This document shows, in pieces, positions 16,274-24,738 of a DNA stretch of 64,000 bases. Positions within the stretch are counted from its first letter, which is position 1. The number at the start of each line of letters is the position of its first letter. The notes under the pieces were generated by a model. The model was not told where the DNA came from. It ran no database searches and saw nothing but the letters and a program-made list of their open reading frames with translations. This stretch comes from Herbaspirillum rhizosphaerae_A (GTDB taxonomy: Bacteria > Pseudomonadota > Gammaproteobacteria > Burkholderiales > Burkholderiaceae_D), in NCBI RefSeq assembly GCF_046025915.1, contig NZ_JAQQFR010000008.1, positions 62,001-126,000 of the forward strand, given 5' to 3'. The position numbers were made by a program, and so were the translations under genes.

Positions 16274-18316
16274 TCAGGTTGAGGTCGCATCAATGTTAGT
16301 CTTAGTTTCAGCGTCAGTCTGCGCCGGTGGAGCATAATGCATCGCTTCCGCCGGCGGCAGCGCCGCCGCAAAATACCAGCCTTGCACGATATCTATGCCG
16401 CAGGTGCTGACAAAATCCAGTTGTTCCTTTGTTTCCACGCCTTCTGCCACGAGCCGGTAATCGAAAGCTTTCAGCAAGCCGCACAGTTCCCGGTACAGAA
16501 GTTCGCCGCGTGGTGTGGCGCTGTCTGCGACCAGACTGCGATCCAGCTTGACGCTATCGATACCTAGTTTGTGCAGTAACGCCAGATTGGAATAACCGGT
16601 GCCGAAATCATCGATCGCCAGGGTCACGCCGTTGTCGCGCAGCATGCTGACGTTGCGCACAAGATCGGAAAACTGATCAGTGAACGAGCTTTCCAGCATT
16701 TCCAGATTCAGGTGGAACAGGCTGGTGTCGATGCGCGCCAGCAAGGCTTTCACTTTTTCTTCTGAAGACAGAAAATCGGCAGTCAGGTTGAGGCTGATGC
16801 GTGGTTCGAAGCCTTGCGCCTTCCATTGGTGCAGATCTTCCAGGGCTTGGTTAATGACCCAGTTATTGAGGGCATTGGAATAACCTGCATTTTCTAGTTT
16901 CTCAATAAACCACGGACCGATGATTTTGCCATCCGGCATGCGCAACCGCAACAGAGCTTCGAAGCCGTAGAGTTGCATGCTGCGCACGTCGATCTGCGGT
17001 TGATACCAAAGCTCCAGCTTGCCTGCCGCCAGCAGTTTGAATGCCTCCATGGCTTGCGCATGCGATTGCATGACTTGCTGCTGCCGATGAAAGTATCCTT
17101 CCTCGGTGACCTCCAACTGAGCGTCGGGCAACTCATCGGTGGCGAATACTTTTTTCAGTTTTTGCCGGATCGAGTCGCCGCTTTCCAGCGCCAAAAACGG
17201 GTAGTACATGCCCGCGCCGATGATCAGCATCAGCAACTGAAAACCGATGGTTAGCAGACTGCCGCCACCGGCGTGCCATGCATTAATGCCAAAGGGAACG
17301 ATCCAGTGCACATTCTCGACCAGCGGTATCAGATCCAGCGCGGCAACCGTATACGCCAGCCAGAATCCGACCAAGGGAAACCCGATGAAGGGTACCAGCA
17401 GATACGGATTGAAGACGATGGGATAACCAAAGATCAGGATGTCGTTCAGGTTGAATAATTGCAGCGGCAGTGAAATCTTGGCGACCACACTCTGACGCAT
17501 GGTGTGGCGTCGCAAGAAGATGGCGACCATCATCGAGAGCGTACCGCCGGCGCCACCGAACAGTACGAAGGTATTGAGCAGACTGCCCAATGTGAACTGA
17601 TGGATGACAATCTGATTCAGGTCGTTGCCATACATCAGGCTGGTGTAAACATAATTGCCGTGTATGCCCAGAAACCAAAGCACATGTACCGCCACGACGC
17701 GAATGCTGCCCTGAACCAGCACGGGTAAATGTGTCAGGTAGTCACCAGGACTGCTGATCGAGCTGATCAGCAGTGACGATAGCCAATGCCAAAGCAAGCC
17801 GTTGATCAGCACGATGCACACTGCCGGCAAGATGCTGTTGATGCTGGTTGCCAGCAAATGGCTGACTTCTTTGCCATTGATTTGCAAAAAACGGCAACGT
17901 CGTATCATCACCAGCAAAAAGATCGACAACAGCGGAAGCAGAATGCTATACACGCTAGGCAGAACCGATGCCACCGTGCTGTCGCTGGCAGCAGCCATGG
18001 GCGCCACCACGACCGCGAAGCTTACGCCGCTGATCAGCGCACCCACCAAGGGATCGATACGGCGATGACGCGCCAGTTTGTAGCCAAGCAGCGTCGCCAC
18101 GGCGAACGGCAGCGCGCGTTTCACCGGAAAGGAAATGAGCTGGACGACGCCATAGATGCTGTGCTGGCTGCCACTGTCCGGGATCAGTGTTGACGCCAGA
18201 TCCAGCAGCGACATCAGCATGTAGAGCGGCAGAATAGTGATGAACGTCTCGCGCATCACCAACAAGGTGCCGGAGACTTCACGCAACAGGCGGCTGTTTT
18301 TTATGGCGACGAGCAT
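16274..18316 (-). CDS. PTS EIIC (ChbC-like) - EAL phosphodiesterase fusion
   Basis: A 680-residue fusion. Residues ~1-390 are a polytopic domain aligning by eye over its length with cellobiose/chitobiose permease EIIC: W-F-L-G-I-H-G (His219), F-G-G-A-G-G-T-L (253-260), F-N-L-N-D-I-L-I-F-G-Y-P-I (288-300). E. coli ChbC has N-E-P where this has N-D-I (291-293), at a proposed sugar-contact Glu. Residues ~425-665 are an EAL domain keeping EAL (453-455), NLT, ExxES, DDFGTGY, KLD, AEGVET and QG, so c-di-GMP hydrolysis is expected. No EIIA or EIIB gene is near, suggesting a sugar-sensing input rather than transport. It is convergent with the chemoreceptor at 14507. Confidence 0.88.
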   Translation of the reverse strand: MLVAIKNSRLLREVSGTLLVMRETFITILPLYMLMSLLDLASTLIPDSGSQHSIYGVVQLISFPVKRALPFAVATLLGYKLARHRRIDPLVGALISGVSFAVVVAPMAAASDSTVASVLPSVYSILLPLLSIFLLVMIRRCRFLQINGKEVSHLLATSINSILPAVCIVLINGLLWHWLSSLLISSISSPGDYLTHLPVLVQGSIRVVAVHVLWFLGIHGNYVYTSLMYGNDLNQIVIHQFTLGSLLNTFVLFGGAGGTLSMMVAIFLRRHTMRQSVVAKISLPLQLFNLNDILIFGYPIVFNPYLLVPFIGFPLVGFWLAYTVAALDLIPLVENVHWIVPFGINAWHAGGGSLLTIGFQLLMLIIGAGMYYPFLALESGDSIRQKLKKVFATDELPDAQLEVTEEGYFHRQQQVMQSHAQAMEAFKLLAAGKLELWYQPQIDVRSMQLYGFEALLRLRMPDGKIIGPWFIEKLENAGYSNALNNWVINQALEDLHQWKAQGFEPRISLNLTADFLSSEEKVKALLARIDTSLFHLNLEMLESSFTDQFSDLVRNVSMLRDNGVTLAIDDFGTGYSNLALLHKLGIDSVKLDRSLVADSATPRGELLYRELCGLLKAFDYRLVAEGVETKEQLDFVSTCGIDIVQGWYFAAALPPAEAMHYAPPAQTDAETKTNIDATST

Positions 18317-18605
18317 TGTTCTTGTTCCATCTTATTGTCCATCACACTTTTTGTGTGCGATTGGGCGGATCGCTGATGTGCTGCACGTTCTGGCAAGTGT
18401 CTCCCTTGTATGGCCTTCGCCAGAATAGGCGAACTTGCTGCCGTCATGGTAAAGGAAAGACGATGGATATGTTTGCTTGTCGCTGCGTCGCAACTAATGC
18501 CATCTTGCCATTTGATATCTCTCTACGCCGCCTGAGGTCCGGCAAGCCGCGCCGAACAGCGCTACAATCTTGCACTCCGATAAGTTCTTAGGCAAAAGGC
18601 TCACT

Positions 18606-19013
18606 ATGCGTATTCTGCACACCATGCTGCGGGTTGGCGATCTGCAACGCTCCATCGATTTTTACACCAAGGTATTAGGCATGAAGTTGCTGCGCACCAG
18701 CGACAATCCGGAATACAAATACACGCTGGCTTTTCTCGGCTATGGCAGCAATCCTGAGCATGCCGAACTGGAACTGACCTATAACCATGGCGTCGACAAG
18801 TACGACATGGGCACCGCCTATGGCCATATCGCCGTATCGGTCGATGATGCTTACAAGGCGTGTGATGCGGCGCGCAACTCCGGCGGCAACGTGACGCGCG
18901 AAGCAGGCCCGGTCAAGGGCGGCACCACCGTGATTGCCTTCATTACCGATCCGGACGGCTACAAGATCGAGTTCATTGAGCGTAAAGACAGCGAACCGGG
19001 CAAGGGACTGTAA
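18606..19013 (+). CDS. gloA: Lactoylglutathione lyase (glyoxalase I)
   Basis: Converts the methylglyoxal-glutathione hemithioacetal to S-lactoylglutathione. The 135-residue protein has the metal ligands at exactly the E. coli GloA positions: His5, Glu56, His74 and Glu122. The ATG at 18606 is chosen because it gives the canonical M-R-I-L-H-T start and is preceded at good spacing by AAAGG; the frame stays open 12 codons further upstream. It is convergent with the metallopeptidase gene and appears monocistronic. Confidence 0.95.
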   Translation: MRILHTMLRVGDLQRSIDFYTKVLGMKLLRTSDNPEYKYTLAFLGYGSNPEHAELELTYNHGVDKYDMGTAYGHIAVSVDDAYKACDAARNSGGNVTREAGPVKGGTTVIAFITDPDGYKIEFIERKDSEPGKGL

Positions 19014-19050
19014 GCAGGATTGCCAGGCGCGTATTGCGTAGGCGAGCGCT

Positions 19051-19110
19051 TACTGCAAAAAGAAAAAGGCCTGCTCGTACTGGCGCGATCTCGCACCGTA
19101 TGAGCAGGCC
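19051..19110 (-). terminator. Terminator of the glyQ-to-metallopeptidase series
   Basis: A long hairpin with nine-base perfect outer arms (19068-19076 and 19102-19110, GGCCTGCTC/GAGCAGGCC), extended inward by four more pairs including one wobble. On the minus strand it is followed directly by TTTTTCTTTTT, so it terminates the minus-strand genes. The plus side has no U-tract. Confidence 0.8.
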
Positions 19111-19128
19111 GTTCAGAAAATCAAAAGG

Positions 19129-20052
19129 TCAGAAAATCGGCAGGGTTTCCGGGGCGCTTTCGCGCAATGCCCGCTTTGCCGTTTCAAATTCAGGGAAGAT
19201 GGATTGCACGGTCGCCCAGAAGCGCGGGCTGTGGTTCATCTCGCGCAGGTGCGACAGCTCGTGCGCGATCACATAGTCAATCAGCGGCAGGGCAAAATGC
19301 ATCAGGCGCCAGTTCAGGCGGATGCGTCCATCGGCTGTGCATGAACCCCATTGCGTCGTCGCTGACGACAGGGCGAAGGACTGATACGTCACGCCGAGTT
19401 TCTCTGCGTAAATCGGTAGACGGGCGGCGAAAGTTTCTTTCGCGCGTGCCTGCAACCAGCCTTGCACGCGGTCTTTCAATTGCTGCTCGCCGGCGTCGGC
19501 CGGCAGACCCACCGTCAATTCCAGCGTCTCTGCGTCGTACGCAATACCGGCCGCCTGGTTGGCACGGATACGCAACGTCACGTCCTGGCCGAGATACGGC
19601 AGGGTCGCGCCGTCGCGCCATTGCATTTGCGGTTGCAAGCGGCGTGCCGAGCGTTCGCGGCGTTCGTTGAGTTTGGTGAAAATCCAGCGCTGCTTTTCGC
19701 GAATGGCATTCTCGATCTCGCCCAGCGTCACCCATTTCGGCGCTGTCACGCGTAGACCTTCGTCACTGATCAGGAAACCGATCGAGCGGCGCTTGGAGCG
19801 CAGCAAGGCATAGTCGATATGGTGCTCGCCCAGCTGGATGCGACGCATACCTTCGGCCGGGCGGCCGATAGGAGGCGACATCGGCGGCAGCGGAGACTGA
19901 TGCGTCAGCTCTGGTGCGGGGATGTATGTCTCGGGTTCGACAAACGCCGGTGGCGGGTTTTCCTGCTTCGTCTCAAGCGGCGTCGGGGTGAAGAAATCCA
20001 GTTGCAGCGTCAGCTGGTTAGGATCGGGCTGTGAATGACGAAGCAGTTTCAA
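19129..20052 (-). CDS. YgjP-like M48-fold metallopeptidase domain protein (DUF45)
   Basis: A 307-residue protein with a ~70-residue proline-rich N-terminal extension and then the YgjP/DUF45 domain. The zinc motif H-E-L-S-H (HExxH) lies in Y-V-I-A-H-E-L-S-H-L-R-E-M-N-H, where the final His is the likely third ligand; the family-typical Q-W-G-S-C and R-I-R-L-N-W-R-L segments precede it. Domain members are annotated as metal-dependent hydrolases, but substrates are poorly known. It is the last gene of the minus-strand series, 17 bases after plsC. An in-frame ATG at residue 69 would remove the extension. Confidence 0.8.
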   Translation of the reverse strand: MKLLRHSQPDPNQLTLQLDFFTPTPLETKQENPPPAFVEPETYIPAPELTHQSPLPPMSPPIGRPAEGMRRIQLGEHHIDYALLRSKRRSIGFLISDEGLRVTAPKWVTLGEIENAIREKQRWIFTKLNERRERSARRLQPQMQWRDGATLPYLGQDVTLRIRANQAAGIAYDAETLELTVGLPADAGEQQLKDRVQGWLQARAKETFAARLPIYAEKLGVTYQSFALSSATTQWGSCTADGRIRLNWRLMHFALPLIDYVIAHELSHLREMNHSPRFWATVQSIFPEFETAKRALRESAPETLPIF

Positions 20053-20069
20053 TGTATTGGGGCCGATGG

Positions 20070-20819
20070 TCAGTTCTTTTTATCTACAGCGGCATAAACC
20101 GCCGGGGAAATCACGCGCATCTCCGATTCTATCCAATTTTCGACGCGTTGGCTTAATTGTGCGGGATCCAGGCCTTCCGGCGAGATCGGCTTGCCGATCG
20201 ATACGGTAATAATTCCCGGTTTTTTGACGAATGATCCCTTGGGCCAGCACTCGCCGGCATTGACCGCAATCGGTACGACCGGCGTGTTGGTTTCTACCGC
20301 CAGCCGCGAGCCGCCATGCTTGTACTTGCCTACCTGACCCACGGGAATACGAGTGCCTTCCGGGAACATGATCACCCATTGGCCATCGGCCAGGCGCTTG
20401 CGGCCTTGCACGACCACCTGGGCGAACGCGTCGCGCCCCTTGCTGCGGTCAATCGGAATCATGCGCAGCAACGCAATACCCCAACCGAAGAAAGGAATGT
20501 AGGTTAGCTCTTTCTTGAACACGAACACCAGCGGACGCGGCATGATGATCAGGTAGAAAATTGTTTCCCATGCCGACTGATGTTTTGACAACAGAATCAC
20601 CGGCGCATCCGGCAGGTTTTCCATGCCTTTGACCTGATAACGAATGCCGCAGATCACGCGTGCGGCCCAGATCACGATGACATTCCAGCGCGACGTTAGG
20701 TAATAGCGCTTGGCGTAAGGAAACGGTGCAAACAGGATGCAGGCCATTGACCAGATGACCGTGGTGACGGTCATGATCAGTGTGAACAAAACGGAACGCA
20801 AAAACAGGTTGATACGCAA
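20070..20819 (-). CDS. plsC: 1-acyl-sn-glycerol-3-phosphate acyltransferase
   Basis: Inner-membrane enzyme adding the second acyl chain in phosphatidic acid synthesis. The 249-residue protein has an N-terminal membrane anchor (about residues 7-30), acyltransferase block I as S-K-H-Q-S-A-W-E (HX4E instead of the usual HX4D), and block III as F-P-E-G-T-R. It follows gmhB by 58 bases on the same strand. A lyso-ornithine or other PlsC-family acyltransferase cannot be excluded, but the housekeeping context favours PlsC. Confidence 0.85.
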   Translation of the reverse strand: MRINLFLRSVLFTLIMTVTTVIWSMACILFAPFPYAKRYYLTSRWNVIVIWAARVICGIRYQVKGMENLPDAPVILLSKHQSAWETIFYLIIMPRPLVFVFKKELTYIPFFGWGIALLRMIPIDRSKGRDAFAQVVVQGRKRLADGQWVIMFPEGTRIPVGQVGKYKHGGSRLAVETNTPVVPIAVNAGECWPKGSFVKKPGIITVSIGKPISPEGLDPAQLSQRVENWIESEMRVISPAVYAAVDKKN

Positions 20820-20877
20820 AATTCAATCTCCCTTGTACGATTCGGTCGGGCTCGTCATCGCGAAGCCCGGACAGAAC

Positions 20878-21435
20878 CTAAACCGACACTTCTACCGGCG
20901 CTTTTAAGATGAAGTCGACCACGCTGGCGAGATCGGGATAGACGAGTGTTCCTGGCGGCAGACCGCCTTTTTCGCGTGTCTTTTCGCCCTTGCCGGTCAA
21001 TACCAGATAGGGCGCGCAGCCGGCCTTGAAGCCCGCCTGCAGATCGCGCAACGAATCGCCGACGGTGATCACGCCGCCACGCAGGCTGACGCCGAAACGC
21101 TTGGCGATTTCATTGAACATGCCTTCCTTGGGTTTGCGGCAATCGCAATTGTCGTCGGCGGCATGCGGGCAGAAAAACACGGCATCGATATCCGCGCCTA
21201 CCTGCTGCGCGGCGTTGTGCATTTTTTGATGGATCGCATTGAGCGTCATCATGTCGAACAGACCGCGTCCCACGCCGGACTGATTGGTCGCTACGACCAC
21301 ACGATAACCAGCCTGATTCAGGCGAGCGATCGCTTCCAGCGAACCCTTGATGGGGATCCACTCTGCCGGCGACTTGATGAACGCGTCCGAGTCGTGATTA
21401 ATCACGCCATCGCGATCCAGAATGATCAGCTTCAT
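20878..21435 (-). CDS. gmhB: D-glycero-beta-D-manno-heptose-1,7-bisphosphate 7-phosphatase
   Basis: HAD-family phosphatase of the ADP-heptose pathway supplying LPS inner core. The 185-residue protein has the nucleophile motif D-R-D-G-V-I-N (Asp8 and Asp10), the T-N-Q-S-G-V-G-R-G motif, and the GmhB zinc-finger loop C-P-H-A-A-D-D-N-C-D-C-R-K-P. It lies 47 bases after glyS and before plsC, the usual order in related bacteria. Confidence 0.92.
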   Translation of the reverse strand: MKLIILDRDGVINHDSDAFIKSPAEWIPIKGSLEAIARLNQAGYRVVVATNQSGVGRGLFDMMTLNAIHQKMHNAAQQVGADIDAVFFCPHAADDNCDCRKPKEGMFNEIAKRFGVSLRGGVITVGDSLRDLQAGFKAGCAPYLVLTGKGEKTREKGGLPPGTLVYPDLASVVDFILKAPVEVSV

Positions 21436-21482
21436 GTTCTTCTTACCCTCTATCCCTGAGAACCGTATGAGCCCTGTGAATC

Positions 21483-23594
21483 TTAAGCCGCCAGCTTGGA
21501 AATGTCCGCAACCTGGTTGAGCATCTGATGCAGCTCGGCCAGCAATGCCTGGCGATTGTTGCGCAGCTGTTCGTCTTCGGCGTTGACCATGACGTCATTG
21601 AAGAAGGCGTCGACGTTCTGGCGCAATTGTGCCAGCGCTTTCAACGCGCCGCTGAAGTTGCCCAGGGCATATGCGGCATCGACTTGCGGCTTCAACAGCA
21701 GCATGGCCGAGTACAGCGCCTGTTCGGCAGCTTCGCGCAGCAGGCCATTTTGTACCGTACCCGTCACACCACCTTCGATCTTTTTCAGAATGTTGGTGAT
21801 GCGCTTGTTGGCGGCAGCCAATGCTTCGGCTTCCGGCAATGCGGCAAAGGCTTGCACCGCGTCGAGACGCTCGGTGATGTTGTCCAGGACTTCTGGCTGT
21901 TGCGCGACCACGGCTTCGATTTCGTTTGGCGAATAATTGCGCTCGCGCAGCATGCCGCGCAGACGATCATAAAAGAAGGCGCGGACGTCAGCGCTCGGAT
22001 CCTTGAAGTTGCTGTTGCCCGCGAACAGCGCAACCGCTTCCTTCAACAAAACAGGGATCGCCAGCGGCAGGCGTTTTTCAACCAGCATGCGCAGGATACC
22101 CAGTGCATGGCGGCGCAGTGCAAACGGATCTTTGTCGCCGGTTGGCTGCAGGCCGATGCCCCAGATACCGACCAAGGTTTCCAGCTTGTCCGCCAACGCG
22201 ACGGCAGTGCCTGTGGCTGATGCCGGCAAAGCGTCGCCGGCGAAGCGCGGTTGATAGTGTTCGGATGCTGCCAGTGCGACTTCGTCCGGCTCGCCGTCGT
22301 GGCGCGCGTAGTAGGTGCCCATGATGCCTTGCAGCTCAGGGAACTCGCCCACCATATCGGTCAGCAGGTCGGTCTTGGCCAGCAAGGCGCCGCGTTCGGC
22401 CAGCGCCACATCGGTACCCAGCAGTTTGGCAATTGCGCCGGCTAGCGCCTTAACGCGCTCGGTGCGTTGCAACTGATTGCCCAGCTTGTTGTGATACACC
22501 ACGTTGCCCAGTTGCGGCACGCGGTCAGCCAGCGATTTCTTCTTGTCTTGTTCAAAGAAGAATTTTGCATCCGACAGGCGTGGGCGTACGACGCGCTCAT
22601 TACCTTGAATGATGTGACGCGGATCCGGCGTTTCCAGATTGGAGACGATCAGGAAGCGCGAACGCAGCTTGCCGTTGGCATCGGTCAGCGCAAAATATTT
22701 CTGATTGGTCTGCATGGTCAGGATCAGGCATTCCTGCGGCACGGCCAGGAATTGATCGTCGAATTTGCATTCGTAGACCACCGGCCATTCGACCAGCGCA
22801 GTGACTTCGTCCAGCAGCGATTCAGGCATCAGCACCTTGTCGTCGCCCGCCTTGCCAAGCAGATCGAGGCGAATTTTTTCCTTGCGCTCGTTGAAGCCGG
22901 GAATGACCTTGCCTTTGCTGATCAGCGTCTCGACATAGGATTCCGGCGAGTCGACCGCGATCGCGCCTTGCGACAGGAAACGATGCCCCTGCGTGATCTT
23001 GTCCGCATCCAGACCGAGGATGTTCAGCGGCACGACGGTGGCGCCATGGAGGGCGATCAGACTATGTGCGGGACGCACGAAGTGCACGGTGTCGCCGGCG
23101 GCGCGGCCATGCTGGCGCTGATAGCTCATGACCTTGGGGATCGGCAGCTTGGCGACCGATTCTTCCAGCGCAGTTTGCAAGCCGATTTGCAGGGCCGTGC
23201 CCTTGGCGGTATAGGTGTAGAAGAAGCTCTCGGCCTTGCCGTCCTGTGCGCGTTCCAGCTGATCCGGCGTGATGACGGTGACGCCGACCTGGGCTGCCAG
23301 CGCAGCGAGTTTCTTGACCAACGGTGCGGATGGACGGCCTTCAGCATCGAGCGCGACGCTGACCGGCAGCACTTTTTCGCGGATCGATTTATCCAGCGAG
23401 GTGGCGCGCACCTTGGTGATGGCAACCGCCAGGCGACGTGGTGTTGCGTAGGCCGTGGCGACTGCGCCGTCTTCGAGGAAGTCGCGTGCTTTCAGTCCGT
23501 TGAAAATGCCGTTGGCAAAAGCGTCGCCCAGTTTGGCGAGTACTTTCGGTGGCAGTTCTTCAGTCAGGAGTTCTACTAAAAGTGTTTGAGTCAT
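21483..23594 (-). CDS. glyS: Glycyl-tRNA synthetase beta subunit
   Basis: Beta chain (703 residues) of the heterotetrameric bacterial glycyl-tRNA synthetase. It begins with the family's L-L-V-E-L-L-T-E-E-L-P-P-K and carries the central HD-like region (Y-Y-A-R-H-D-G-E-P-D-E-V-A-L-A) and a C-terminal tRNA-binding domain. It is transcribed 94 bases downstream of glyQ. Its length and pairing are standard for the alpha2-beta2 enzyme. Confidence 0.95.
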   Translation of the reverse strand: MTQTLLVELLTEELPPKVLAKLGDAFANGIFNGLKARDFLEDGAVATAYATPRRLAVAITKVRATSLDKSIREKVLPVSVALDAEGRPSAPLVKKLAALAAQVGVTVITPDQLERAQDGKAESFFYTYTAKGTALQIGLQTALEESVAKLPIPKVMSYQRQHGRAAGDTVHFVRPAHSLIALHGATVVPLNILGLDADKITQGHRFLSQGAIAVDSPESYVETLISKGKVIPGFNERKEKIRLDLLGKAGDDKVLMPESLLDEVTALVEWPVVYECKFDDQFLAVPQECLILTMQTNQKYFALTDANGKLRSRFLIVSNLETPDPRHIIQGNERVVRPRLSDAKFFFEQDKKKSLADRVPQLGNVVYHNKLGNQLQRTERVKALAGAIAKLLGTDVALAERGALLAKTDLLTDMVGEFPELQGIMGTYYARHDGEPDEVALAASEHYQPRFAGDALPASATGTAVALADKLETLVGIWGIGLQPTGDKDPFALRRHALGILRMLVEKRLPLAIPVLLKEAVALFAGNSNFKDPSADVRAFFYDRLRGMLRERNYSPNEIEAVVAQQPEVLDNITERLDAVQAFAALPEAEALAAANKRITNILKKIEGGVTGTVQNGLLREAAEQALYSAMLLLKPQVDAAYALGNFSGALKALAQLRQNVDAFFNDVMVNAEDEQLRNNRQALLAELHQMLNQVADISKLAA

Positions 23595-23688
23595 TTTCTA
23601 TTTTCTTGCCAATTCTTGCTTGTCTGGCGCAGCAGTTGAACACAGCTGCTGCGCGATCCGGTCAATACTTGTTCAGGCGTTCAGGTGA

Positions 23689-24609
23689 TCAGGCAGCCTG
23701 GGGTGCAGTCGCTGCGGCGTCAGCCATCGGGAATCCGAGACGTTCGCGCGATTCGAAATACGCCTGCGCCACGGCACGCGACAGATTGCGAATGCGGCCG
23801 ATGTAGGCAGCGCGCTCGGTCACCGAAATCGCACCGCGTGCATCGAGCAGATTGAAGGTGTGCGCCGCCTTCAGGATCATTTCGTAAGCCGGCAGTGCCA
23901 GCGGGACTTCCAGCAGGCGCTTGGCTTCTGATTCGTAGTTGCCAAACAGCGAGAACAGGAAATCGGTATTCGAGTATTCAAAGTTGAAAGTCGACTGCTC
24001 GACTTCGTTCTGATGGAACACATCGCCGTAGGTCAGGTTCTTCTTGACGCCGTTTTCAACCCATTCGGTCCATACCAGGTCGTAGACGTTTTCCACACCT
24101 TGCAGGTACATCGCCAGACGCTCAATGCCGTAGGTGATTTCACCCAGCACCGGCTTGCAGTCGAGACCGCCGACTTGTTGGAAGTAAGTGAACTGCGTCA
24201 CTTCCATGCCGTTGAGCCAGACTTCCCAGCCCAAGCCCCAGGCGCCCAGTGTTGGGTTTTCCCAGTCGTCTTCGACGAAGCGCACGTCGTTTTGCTTCAG
24301 ATCCAGGCCGAGCGCTTCCAGCGAGCCGAGGTACAGATCGAGGATGTTCTCAGGCGCAGGCTTCAGCACAACCTGATATTGGTAGTAGTGCTGCATGCGA
24401 TTCGGGTTTTCGCCGTAGCGGCCATCCTTCGGGCGGCGCGATGGTTGCACATAGGCGGCACGCCAAGGTTCAGGTCCGATGGCGCGCAGGAAGGTCGCAG
24501 TATGCGACGTGCCGGCGCCGACTTCCATGTCGTACGGCTGGAGCAATGCGCAACCTTGCGCATCCCAATATTCTTGCAGCTTGAGAATGATCTGTTGAAA
24601 TGTGAGCAT
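23689..24609 (-). CDS. glyQ: Glycyl-tRNA synthetase alpha subunit
   Basis: Catalytic alpha chain (306 residues) of glycyl-tRNA synthetase, a class II enzyme. It starts with M-L-T-F-Q-Q-I-I-L-K-L-Q-E-Y-W and contains the highly conserved Q-P-Y-D-M-E-V-G-A-G-T and Q-P-S-R-R-P-K-D-G-R-Y-G-E-N-P-N-R segments typical of GlyQ. It is the first gene of the series glyQ-glyS-gmhB-plsC-metallopeptidase; the 129 bases separating it from the end of lnt probably hold its promoter. Confidence 0.96.
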   Translation of the reverse strand: MLTFQQIILKLQEYWDAQGCALLQPYDMEVGAGTSHTATFLRAIGPEPWRAAYVQPSRRPKDGRYGENPNRMQHYYQYQVVLKPAPENILDLYLGSLEALGLDLKQNDVRFVEDDWENPTLGAWGLGWEVWLNGMEVTQFTYFQQVGGLDCKPVLGEITYGIERLAMYLQGVENVYDLVWTEWVENGVKKNLTYGDVFHQNEVEQSTFNFEYSNTDFLFSLFGNYESEAKRLLEVPLALPAYEMILKAAHTFNLLDARGAISVTERAAYIGRIRNLSRAVAQAYFESRERLGFPMADAAATAPQAA

Positions 24610-24738
24610 CTTTTTTGTGGTCGCCGGTGATGGCAGGCAAGGAATTGCTAAAACCCTGAATTTTAGCGGTTTTTGGAGTGCTTATGCGCCCCGCATCGAG
24701 GATAGAACCGAATAAGGCGAGGAAATTGCGCTGAAACC

